From contig CAUGNO010000004.1 in the NCBI GenBank assembly GCA_959600905.1, positions 1-64,000 of the forward strand: a stretch of DNA of 64,000 bases. The letters run 5' to 3'. The translations under genes were made by a program, and so were the position numbers. The DNA is from UMGS1975 sp959600905 (GTDB taxonomy: Bacteria; Bacillota; Clostridia; Christensenellales; QAND01). The stretch's first letter is position 1, and each line of letters opens with the position of its first letter. Below the pieces are notes generated by a model that saw only the letters and a list, made by a program, of their open reading frames with translations, was not told the origin of the DNA and searched no databases. This document shows positions 50,625 to 58,320 of this stretch, in pieces.

Positions 50625-52322
50625 ATGGGATTCATTGAGTTTCAGCCTGCAAATTGCAAAAATTGCTATAAATGTATCCGGTATTGCGCCGTGAAGGCCA
50701 TTTCATTTCAAAACGAACAAGCAAGGGTCATCGATAATGAATGTATTTTGTGCGGCAAATGCACGATGGTATGCCCGCAAAATGCAAAACAAATGAAAAG
50801 CGATCTGAAAACGGTACAGGCCGCTGTTCAAAATCATCAAAAGCTGATTGCATCGCTGGCACCCTCTTATGCTGCTGCATTTCAGGGGGCCAGCTTTGCT
50901 GTACTCTCAAACGCGCTAAAACGATTGGGATTTGCCCAGGTAGAGGAAACGGCCATCGGGGCCACAGAGGTTAGCTGGCAGTATGAGCAGCTGATGCAGG
51001 AAGGTAAAATGGAGAATATCCTATCCACTTGCTGCCCTTCCATCATTGCATTGGTAGAGAAGCATTATCCGGAATTGACACAGTATTTGGCGCCTGTGGC
51101 CTCCCCTTCCACAGTGCATGCCAGAATGATCCATGCCATATATGGAAACAGGGCCAAGGTGGTGTTTATCGGCCCCTGCTTTGCAAAGAAGCTGGAAACG
51201 GGAAAACGGGGAGATCTGTTTGCCGTTTTAACCTTGGCAGAGCTTCAACAATGGATGAAGGAGGCCGGGATAGAGCTTTTGGAAAGCGATGAAAAAGTGG
51301 CGGAAATACAGCAGACAAAAAGCAGGCTGTATCCGGCGCCGGGCGGAATTGTAAGCACGTTGGATGTGCGAGCCAGAAAAAGGTACCGCTGCTTGTCTGT
51401 CGATGGCCTGGATCGCTGTATGCAGACGCTGGAGGCCATGCGCGTACATCGTATGAAAGGCTATTTCATTGAGCTGTCCGCTTGTACCGGATCTTGTTTG
51501 GGCGGGCCTGGGATGGAGGGGCTGGGGTTGCCGCTGGTGCTGGCCCGTGAAGAGGTGGTAGAGCGTGCGCGCAAAAGAACGGAAGGGCCCGCTCCCTTGA
51601 CAGAAAATGCCAAAGTGGACGCTTCGGAAGAATATCACGCTAAGCCGATCAAACGAAAGCAGCCCACGGAAGCCCAGATTCAGCAGATTTTGGAAAAGCT
51701 GGGGAAACGGAAGGAGCAGGACTGCCTGAATTGCGGCACCTGTGGCTATTCGACCTGCCGGGAAAAGGCGATCGCTGTTTTCCAGGGCAAAGCAGATCTA
51801 TTTATGTGCTTGCCATACATGCGAGAAAAGGCAGAATCCATGTCTAACTTGATCCTGGAGCACACGCCGAACGGCATTGTACTTCTCAATGATAAGGGAT
51901 GTATTTTGGAAGCCAATGCGGCGGCAAAAACATTGTTTTTGGATATGGCGGATGAGCTGAAAGGAGCACACATCGAAAAGCTTTTGGATGAGGTGCCGTA
52001 CAAACAGGTACAGCAAAGCGGCCGCCCGTTGTTAGAACAAACCACGGCGACGGAAGACCAAAAGCATATCGTAGAACAGAGCGTAGTGCCGTTGCCAAAT
52101 GGAGATTGCTTGCTGCTGCTAAAGGATATTACAGAAGAAGAACGAAAACGGCATGAACTGGAACTGCTGCGAGGAGAAACCGTGGAAACGGCGCAGCGCG
52201 TGATTGACAAGCAAATGCGTGTAGCGCAGGAAATTGCCAGCCTTTTGGGAGAGACAACGGGAGAGACCAAAATGGCGCTTACAAAGCTAAAGCAGTCTAT
52301 TCTGCGGGAGCCCAGGCGATGA
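50625..52322 (+). CDS. Sensory [FeFe]-hydrogenase with PAS domain (HydS-like, group C)
   Basis: A 565-residue protein. Two ferredoxin clusters (CKNCYKCIRYC; CILCGKCTMVCP) lead to an H-cluster domain in which motifs are altered: STCCPSI (instead of TSCCPGW), GPCFAKK (instead of MPCTAKK) and ELSACTGSCLGG (instead of MACPNGCVCGGG). All four cluster cysteines remain. A four-cysteine Fe-S motif CLNCGTCGYSTC follows near 365, then a PAS domain (about 410-520). Such proteins sense H2 or redox state rather than make H2. It overlaps the phosphatase gene by four bases. Confidence 0.88.
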   Translation: MGFIEFQPANCKNCYKCIRYCAVKAISFQNEQARVIDNECILCGKCTMVCPQNAKQMKSDLKTVQAAVQNHQKLIASLAPSYAAAFQGASFAVLSNALKRLGFAQVEETAIGATEVSWQYEQLMQEGKMENILSTCCPSIIALVEKHYPELTQYLAPVASPSTVHARMIHAIYGNRAKVVFIGPCFAKKLETGKRGDLFAVLTLAELQQWMKEAGIELLESDEKVAEIQQTKSRLYPAPGGIVSTLDVRARKRYRCLSVDGLDRCMQTLEAMRVHRMKGYFIELSACTGSCLGGPGMEGLGLPLVLAREEVVERARKRTEGPAPLTENAKVDASEEYHAKPIKRKQPTEAQIQQILEKLGKRKEQDCLNCGTCGYSTCREKAIAVFQGKADLFMCLPYMREKAESMSNLILEHTPNGIVLLNDKGCILEANAAAKTLFLDMADELKGAHIEKLLDEVPYKQVQQSGRPLLEQTTATEDQKHIVEQSVVPLPNGDCLLLLKDITEEERKRHELELLRGETVETAQRVIDKQMRVAQEIASLLGETTGETKMALTKLKQSILREPRR

Positions 52323-53488
52323 AGCTGTATTTTGAAACCAGCACGGGTCATCTGCATAAGCAGGGAGAGGAGCTGTGCGGTGATAAGGTTGAAATCGTAA
52401 AACGTGAGGATAAGACCTATCTTGTGCTTGCAGATGGGCTAGGCAGCGGGGTAAAGGCCAATATTTTAGCATCTTTAACAAGCAAGATCGTGGCCACCAT
52501 GCTAACGCAAGGGGCAGAGCTGGAGGATGTGCTGGAAACCATTGCCTCTACGCTGCCTGTATGCAGCGAGCGGCACCTTGCATACTCTACGTTTACCTTT
52601 TTAGAGCTGGGGATCACGGGGCAGGCTTATCTGGTGGAGTATGACAATCCGCCGATGCTGCTTTTGCGCGCAGGAAAGCGAGTGGAGATTCCTTATGAAG
52701 AGCGTAATGTAGCGGGTAAACGCGTTCGCCAAGCGCGGTTTTCTATTTGCCCGGAAGATGTATTTGTTTTAATGAGCGACGGTGTGACGCATGCGGGGCT
52801 GGGCTCGTATTTGGACCTTGGTTGGCGCTGGGAAAATGTGGCGACCTATATGGAAAACGCAGTTTTGCGTGATAAGAGCCCGCGTACCTTGCAGAATTTG
52901 CTTTTGCAGGCCTGTAAAAGCCTGTATAACCAAACGATTCGGGACGACACCAGCGTTTGTGTTTGCAGGGCCAGAATTCCCAGCCAGACCTGCGTGATGG
53001 TTGGGCCGCCGCAAAATAGGGAGCAGGATCGCTTTTTGGTGGATACGCTGTTATCCTTTGAGGGCAACAAAGTCGTGTGCGGCGGTACGACCAGTAAGAT
53101 CGTCTCCAAGGTCAGCGGCCGTGCGCTAACTACGCAGCTGGACTATATTACGCCAGAGATCCCTCCGGTGGCAAAGATAGAAGGCGTAGATCTCGTGACG
53201 GAAGGCGTTGTGACCATGGGCCGTGCGCTGGAGCTAATGCGGGCCTATGCAGCCGGCGATACCGGGCGCGACCGCGTTTTGCAGCAGGGGCGGGATGGCG
53301 CCTATCTTTTGGCACAGCTGTTGGTGCAAAAGAGCACAAGCGTAAAATTTTTGGTGGGCCGTGCGCTGAATCCCGCATATGATGACCCGGACATGCCGTT
53401 GGATCTTACAATGAAGCTGCGGTTGGTACACGATATTGCTCAATGCTTGCGGGATTTGGATAAGCAGGTTACGCTGGCATTTTATTGA
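52319..53488 (+). CDS. SpoIIE/PP2C-type serine phosphatase
   Basis: A 389-residue phosphatase. Metal-binding motifs LADGLGSGVKA near residue 38, LMSDGVTHAG near 150 and DDTSVCVC near 205 define the SpoIIE/RsbU-type PP2C fold. Residues about 225-389 form an extra C-terminal domain with GGTTSKIVSK and TEGVVTMGRALELM, not seen in plain RsbU. It is coupled to the sensory hydrogenase, so H2 or redox state may control dephosphorylation of a partner. No kinase or anti-sigma factor lies nearby. Confidence 0.82.
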   Translation: MKLYFETSTGHLHKQGEELCGDKVEIVKREDKTYLVLADGLGSGVKANILASLTSKIVATMLTQGAELEDVLETIASTLPVCSERHLAYSTFTFLELGITGQAYLVEYDNPPMLLLRAGKRVEIPYEERNVAGKRVRQARFSICPEDVFVLMSDGVTHAGLGSYLDLGWRWENVATYMENAVLRDKSPRTLQNLLLQACKSLYNQTIRDDTSVCVCRARIPSQTCVMVGPPQNREQDRFLVDTLLSFEGNKVVCGGTTSKIVSKVSGRALTTQLDYITPEIPPVAKIEGVDLVTEGVVTMGRALELMRAYAAGDTGRDRVLQQGRDGAYLLAQLLVQKSTSVKFLVGRALNPAYDDPDMPLDLTMKLRLVHDIAQCLRDLDKQVTLAFY

Positions 53489-53506
53489 TAGAAGGGGGAC
53501 AGCATT

Positions 53507-54979
53507 ATGCCATATTGTACTGTATCGCTTAAGCTGCTGTCTCCGACAGGGCATAAAAAGCAGCAGCTGGAAGACGCGATGGATCGATATGCTTCTGCGT
53601 TTGAGTGCCTGCTCAGATGCGTGCGGCCCAAAATTGAGGGGCATATATGCAGCAAAGCAGAGATTGCGGCGCAGATCAACCTGTATATGCCGAAGGTAGA
53701 TCCGTTGGGCGTACAGCCGTTTAAGGATGCGTTAAAGCGTGATGTGGCAAAGACGCTCTATCTTTATACCGTACAAAAGCAAAAAGGAAGCCGAAAACGG
53801 TACCCGATGCTGCAAAGCAATGACGAGGACTTAACGCAGCTTTTGATGCGAAAAGAGCCAATTGCCCCTCGTACTTTGGATTATTGGTTGGAACGCTATC
53901 ACAGACAGAGGCCGCTGTTATTTTGCCGGTATAGCGAAACAAGAAATTATGCATTGTTGTATGATAAAACACAGGATAGATACTACGCAAAACTCTATCT
54001 TTTCAATGCCGAGCAGGCTAGGCAAACGCAGCCGCAGTGCCAAGGGAAGCTGCGCTACCTTACCAGCGATAAAATTTTAAAACAGAGTAGACGTCCTTAC
54101 TGCTATCAACTGTATCCGCTGGAGATAGGCGGTTGGCAAAAACAGCATCTGCTGTGGCTGCAAAATGGAACGGCTTCTGCCAAAAGTGCAGAGTTAGTGC
54201 AGCGCGATGGCAAATATTACTTGCATGTTAGGCTGTGGATTGAGCCGAGGCAGGCACAAACCGCTAGGGCGACACTGGGGGTTTCCAGAGGCATAGAGCA
54301 TACGCTCTGCTATGCGCTTTGCAGTGAACAAGGGGCTGTGCTGCGTACTGGCTATTTGCAAGAGGAGCCGGGAGAGCATAGAGAGCGTCGGTTATCAGAA
54401 CGGGTATTGGCCTTGGCAAAAGAGCATAAAGCCCGCATCGTGCTGGCAAACCTGGTAACAAGAAACGACAGCCTGGATACGTTTACGGCGCCGCAGATGA
54501 CGGTAAGAAGCTACAATCGTTTGGCGGAAAGGCTGCGATACCGTACAGAGCTTTGCGGCATGCCGCCTGCTGTGCTCGTCAGTGCCAGGGGTTTGTTTAG
54601 CCGGTGCCCAGAATGCGGGACGGTAAGCCAGGGAAATCGGATGAATGAAAGGATTTTTCTGTGCATTTCCTGTGGGCATGTGGAACAGCTGGAAACGGTG
54701 GGCGCAGTAAATCTTGCGGGGAAGCTGGCGCAATACCGCAAGGAGAAGCTGACGGTGTATTATGAGATAGAGGAGCAGCAAATTGTTTTTACCCTGCCGC
54801 AAATCTCGTTTCATCATTGCACAGAAAACGGCCCGCGGGCCAAGGCAAGCTGTTTACAGGCAATACAGACATGGATGGATGCGCAAAAGGCGCCCAAAGA
54901 GAGTGTGCAAAGAAATATTTATCAAAAACTGAGGCATACTGTGCCGCTGGAAGATGCGCTGCAGTTTGTACATAAATAA
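53507..54979 (+). CDS. RuvC-dead TnpB/Cas12-family protein (possible RNA-guided regulator)
   Basis: A 490-residue protein with the TnpB plan. The N-terminal VSLKLLSPTGHKKQQLEDAM matches the TnpB start. RuvC-I reads TLGVSRGIEHTL (256-267), with Ser260 where active enzymes have Asp. RuvC-II reads IVLANL, with Ala314 for Glu. The zinc ribbon is intact (Cys367, 370, 386, 389), preceded by SYNRLAERLRYRTELCGM. RuvC-III reads ETVGAVNLAGKL, with Glu (or Thr) for Asp. So DNA cleavage is not expected. About 80 further residues follow. No transposase gene is near. It starts 18 bases after the phosphatase stop behind AAGGGGGAC. Nuclease-dead TnpB relatives (TldR) are known RNA-guided repressors. Confidence 0.88.
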   Translation: MPYCTVSLKLLSPTGHKKQQLEDAMDRYASAFECLLRCVRPKIEGHICSKAEIAAQINLYMPKVDPLGVQPFKDALKRDVAKTLYLYTVQKQKGSRKRYPMLQSNDEDLTQLLMRKEPIAPRTLDYWLERYHRQRPLLFCRYSETRNYALLYDKTQDRYYAKLYLFNAEQARQTQPQCQGKLRYLTSDKILKQSRRPYCYQLYPLEIGGWQKQHLLWLQNGTASAKSAELVQRDGKYYLHVRLWIEPRQAQTARATLGVSRGIEHTLCYALCSEQGAVLRTGYLQEEPGEHRERRLSERVLALAKEHKARIVLANLVTRNDSLDTFTAPQMTVRSYNRLAERLRYRTELCGMPPAVLVSARGLFSRCPECGTVSQGNRMNERIFLCISCGHVEQLETVGAVNLAGKLAQYRKEKLTVYYEIEEQQIVFTLPQISFHHCTENGPRAKASCLQAIQTWMDAQKAPKESVQRNIYQKLRHTVPLEDALQFVHK

Positions 54980-55112
54980 AAAGGTGTCGCTGCCGCACCT
55001 GCTTTCTGCACAACGGGCATCTCCCCTGTGCAGGGCATTTCTGCCGTGCAGAGCCCATTTGGGAAAAGGCAGCTATTGATAGGGGGCCGGATATATTTCG
55101 GCCCTCGTTTTT
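54980..55112 (+). ncRNA. Structured RNA at the 3' end of the TnpB-like gene (candidate guide RNA)
   Basis: Directly after the stop lie AGGTG...CACCT (54984-55003), CTGCACA...TGTGCAG (near 55008-55033) enclosing GGGCATCTCCC, and GGCA-TTTC-TGCC (55034-55045). A single-stranded stretch around 55061-55081 precedes the terminator. TnpB guide RNAs are encoded here, with scaffold overlapping the 3' end and guide last. Its RNA identity is inferred from position and structure; no guide target could be confirmed by eye. Confidence 0.5.
55082..55112 (+). terminator. Terminator of the sensory hydrogenase operon and 3' RNA
   Basis: GGGCCG pairs with CGGCCC around an AT-rich loop, then TCGTTTTTTG. Confidence 0.85.
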
Positions 55113-55178
55113 TGAGTGAGAATAAGTATGATATAATAAAAGGCCAAAAAGACCGCAGATAGAAAGGGAGAATGCAAG

Positions 55179-55490
55179 ATGAAAAGGTTCCGGTTTGGAT
55201 ACATCCAAATGCACGAGGGCTACGACCCGAAAATCCACAATGCATATTTTTGCCATGGGCAAGATGAAACCTATATCGTGGCAGTAGATAACCTGGAGCA
55301 GGCCTGCCAAGTGGCTAAGCAATGGGCCGAGGAAGATAAGGTGGATTTGATCGAGCTATGCGGCGCTTTTGGGGAAGCAGGGGCAGAAAGGGTAAACCAA
55401 GCTTGCCAAGATAAGCTGCCGATTGGCTATGCTACCCACAGCCCTAGCCAGAATGAGAAATATGAACGGCTGTTTGGCAAAGTGAAATAA
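55179..55490 (+). CDS. DUF6506-family protein
   Basis: A 103-residue protein: RFGYIQMHEGYDPKIHNAYF, then VDLIELCGAFGEAGAERVNQAC and PIGYATHSPSQNEK. This matches a small conserved family in Clostridia (DUF6506) of unknown function. The start follows AGAAAGGGAG, and TATAAT at 55131-55136 is a likely -10. Monocistronic with its own terminator. Confidence 0.78.
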   Translation: MKRFRFGYIQMHEGYDPKIHNAYFCHGQDETYIVAVDNLEQACQVAKQWAEEDKVDLIELCGAFGEAGAERVNQACQDKLPIGYATHSPSQNEKYERLFGKVK

Positions 55491-55492
55491 TA

Positions 55493-55521
55493 AAAAACAC
55501 TGCGTATTAGCAGTGTTTTTT
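55493..55521. terminator. Bidirectional terminator
   Basis: AAAAAACACTGC-GTATTA-GCAGTGTTTTTT between convergent genes. Confidence 0.85.
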
Positions 55522-55532
55522 ATGAATGGCAT

Positions 55533-56414
55533 TTACAAAACAAGCGGAGAAAGCACTCTTTTCCCATCTTTGTACCCGAGCGCCAGCCTACGCAGCAAGG
55601 TATGCTGGGTCATATCAAACGATCCGCTTCCGGATACGCGCTCTAGCGGCTGGGAAGGAAAGAGGTGTACAATAGGCTTGCCGTCAAAAAAGGACAGATC
55701 CACAGGCTCATTTTCATGCAAATGGATGAGGATCAGCATATCCAGCTCAGTAGCTGACAGGGCAATCGCAGGGCAGTTATCGGCGTTGGCGACGGGGTAA
55801 AGAGGATCGTTGACGCCGCCATCTGCGTACATGCGCCCATGAATGGGAATAGCGGGGAAAACGTGGGGTACAGCGCAGGAAGCCAGCACGATCTCCGTAA
55901 CAAGGTCTTTGGATTGCTTGGTCAGATCAAAGTAGACAGGGCAATGTGCCTCTATATCATAGGCACAGACAAATACGGGATAACCGAGAGTATCCAGCCG
56001 GCTCAGATCAGTATTCTCCGTGACCAATGCCTTGTAAAGATCAAGCATGGGGCGGCCCAATCCGCTTTGATTGAGCTGTGTTAAAAGCGCGCGCGAATCG
56101 GTTTCCTCCTGCGTGCCCTCTGCCTGCGTTTTGAATACCTTGCTTTTCATTTGGCTGAACAAATTGGCCAGAGGGGATTTGGGATCCACATACTGCAAAA
56201 GCGTAGAAAACGTAATGGTCTTCCATAAAGCAAAAGGATCCACCGTACCGCAGGAAAAAAGCAGAGCATTGAACGAACCAATAGAGGTGCCGGCTATGGC
56301 TTTGATATGAGGAATCAGCCCAAGCTCCTCCATGGCCTTATATACGCCTGCTTGATAGGCTCCCTTTGTGCCGCCGCCAGACAATACCAGCCCGATTTTT
56401 GTATTTTGGTCCAT
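55533..56414 (-). CDS. Patatin-like phospholipase
   Basis: A 293-residue lipase. The oxyanion loop GGGTKGAYQAGV near residue 13 and nucleophile GTSIGSF near 42 are clear. The catalytic Asp lies in DGGVNDPLYP near 195. It probably hydrolyses phospholipids or lipid esters inside the cell, as no signal peptide is present. Monocistronic. Confidence 0.9.
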   Translation of the reverse strand: MDQNTKIGLVLSGGGTKGAYQAGVYKAMEELGLIPHIKAIAGTSIGSFNALLFSCGTVDPFALWKTITFSTLLQYVDPKSPLANLFSQMKSKVFKTQAEGTQEETDSRALLTQLNQSGLGRPMLDLYKALVTENTDLSRLDTLGYPVFVCAYDIEAHCPVYFDLTKQSKDLVTEIVLASCAVPHVFPAIPIHGRMYADGGVNDPLYPVANADNCPAIALSATELDMLILIHLHENEPVDLSFFDGKPIVHLFPSQPLERVSGSGSFDMTQHTLLRRLALGYKDGKRVLSPLVL

Positions 56415-56504
56415 TGAGGGTCATCCTTTCTAATACGCCTCTTATTATACTCCATATTTTCAGAAAAACATGGAGTAAACAAAGCAAAATTACTGCAAAG
56501 CATA

Positions 56505-56541
56505 GAAAAAGGGCCGGATGAAACCATCCAGCCCTTTTAAG
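56505..56541 (-). terminator. Terminator of the zinc-ribbon membrane protein gene
   Basis: AAAAGGGC and GCCCTTTT flank a second inner stem (GGATG/CATCC). Confidence 0.75.
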
Positions 56542-56548
56542 ATACAAC

Positions 56549-58195
56549 TTATTTGACGATGAAAAAAGCACGTGCTTCATAGGTCTTATCATCGTTGGCA
56601 GACAAAAGCTGCCCGTAGACCTTCACATTATCTCCTACCGCATATTGGGTATCGCCTTTGTAGGAGAAGGTCATGGTCTGGCCGCTAACAAAGGAAAGCG
56701 TTAGCTTTTGTGATTCTACGGCCTGCACTGTACCGCTAAAGCACAGCGGCGTACCCACAAATGCTTTCGGATTATCCACGACCTTAGCCGCATCCGCTTC
56801 CTTGCATTGCTTAACATAGCTTGTAGAATCCGGGATGCGCTCAATGGTCCAGGTCAGTTCACCATCACGCAACCCTTCCTTGGTTGCTTTGATGGTAAAG
56901 GTATGGTCGCCATAGCCGGAGAGATCGCACTCAATAGAAAAGGTATTGTTCTGCGTATTGACATTCAGCTTTCCCTTTCCGCTGACAAGAGAGAGGGTTG
57001 CGCCGGCTTCAAATTTTCCATCCAGCTTTGGCCGGGCGTCAGTGGTCCGTGCGCCAATGGCTCCGTTAAAGGAAACACCGGCGGCCGGCAGCACACGATT
57101 GATGACCAAATGATGCTTATTTGCCGCGCTGTAAGGCGCACGCACTTCCAAATCAAAGGTATTTTCCCCCATGCTCAAAGGCAGGGAAACGGAGAACTGG
57201 CCGCTTGAAATATCCTCTGTACGCTGTTCGCCATTGAGGTAGATGGTACTGTCTGGTGAACACTTGAAGGTCAGCGTCAAATTAGGATCGCTGGTTTCGT
57301 AAGTATCGGTAGGCGGATTCATCTCCGAGGCCTGCGCCTGGGGAATCTCAATGGTAAACGGATCGCATGGCACCTGTACCTCGTTGCCGCGGTTATCCAA
57401 AATGACCATATCCAATGTGACGGGGAAATCCGTTTCCGTTGTGGTGATCTCCTTGGGGATAAAGTAGGAATCCGGCACCGTAATGGTGGCTTCTCCGTTG
57501 ACAAAGGTTACGCGCTGATTATCCATGGACTTAATCAAAAGCACATCGGGGCTGGTGCCCTGCACGGTGATTTTACGCGCGGGCTTACCGTCAGCATTGG
57601 TGATAGATTCCACCGTAGCCTTTTCCGGCGTCGGCAGGCTGCCAATACCAAATTCCAAACGCAGCATCTGCGACCAGGAATCATAATGGCTTTGCACATA
57701 GTTGTTGACGAAAACGAAAAGAACGCCAAGAACGACGATGACGATCCCCGCAATCAGCCATGCCCTGCGACGGTTTCGTTTTTTACGCTGAGCATCTAGT
57801 TCCTTTTGCTCGATGCGGCTCAGCGTTTGCGGTTCTTTTTTCTTACGGCGAGGCTCTCTTGCCACCTTGCGCTCTTTTTTTGGTTTTGTACGCTTTTCCT
57901 TTTTGGCCGCTTCCGCGGCTTCTGCCCTAGCTCTTCGAGACAAAGCAGGGGCCTGCTCTTCGCTGTTCTCCATAGACGCATTTTCAGGAGCGCTTTCCTT
58001 CTCCACTAAGGGAGTGTACGTCTTATCTTCCGTATCAGAATCTATGGCAGAGGAGGCCTCCGCCGGCGCTGCGGCCTGGCTTTCGGTTTCCACTTCCGTC
58101 TCTATGGTAGATTCGGTATCCGAGAATTGCAGCCCGCATTCCGGGCATACCAAAGCGGAATCGTCCACCGTGGCATTGCATCTAGGACAACGCAT
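56549..58195 (-). CDS. Zinc-ribbon membrane protein with exported beta-domains
   Basis: A 548-residue protein. The N-terminus is a zinc ribbon (CPRCNATVDDSALVCPEC). An acidic then Lys/Arg-rich linker runs to about residue 140, followed by a single membrane helix (AWLIAGIVIVVLGVLFVFV). The rest is outside and appears to hold several Ig-like beta domains (repeats near ITVQGTSPDVLL, VTLDMVILDNRGN, FEVR and KLNVNTQNNTFSI). The last 80 residues resemble an OB-like fold (GTVQAVESQKLTLSFVSGQTM). The whole looks like a Clostridial cell-surface or stress protein. No enzyme motif. Monocistronic. Confidence 0.7.
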   Translation of the reverse strand: MRCPRCNATVDDSALVCPECGLQFSDTESTIETEVETESQAAAPAEASSAIDSDTEDKTYTPLVEKESAPENASMENSEEQAPALSRRARAEAAEAAKKEKRTKPKKERKVAREPRRKKKEPQTLSRIEQKELDAQRKKRNRRRAWLIAGIVIVVLGVLFVFVNNYVQSHYDSWSQMLRLEFGIGSLPTPEKATVESITNADGKPARKITVQGTSPDVLLIKSMDNQRVTFVNGEATITVPDSYFIPKEITTTETDFPVTLDMVILDNRGNEVQVPCDPFTIEIPQAQASEMNPPTDTYETSDPNLTLTFKCSPDSTIYLNGEQRTEDISSGQFSVSLPLSMGENTFDLEVRAPYSAANKHHLVINRVLPAAGVSFNGAIGARTTDARPKLDGKFEAGATLSLVSGKGKLNVNTQNNTFSIECDLSGYGDHTFTIKATKEGLRDGELTWTIERIPDSTSYVKQCKEADAAKVVDNPKAFVGTPLCFSGTVQAVESQKLTLSFVSGQTMTFSYKGDTQYAVGDNVKVYGQLLSANDDKTYEARAFFIVK

Positions 58196-58320
58196 AACAT
58201 CACACCCTATTCTTTACATTTTCATATATTATATCAGAACGGACAAATAAAAAAAAGCTTTTGGGCGATTGTTGCCGATAATTGCTATCGCATGGTAAAA
58301 TAAAAAACTGGAGGAACGGT

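Noticed and set aside
53507..54979. Active IS605/IS607-type transposon
   Set aside because: No tnpA or serine resolvase, no transposon end hairpin pair that I could fix, and RuvC residues are lost.
54980..55112. CRISPR array
   Set aside because: There are hairpins but no regularly spaced direct repeats; no array was seen anywhere in the window.
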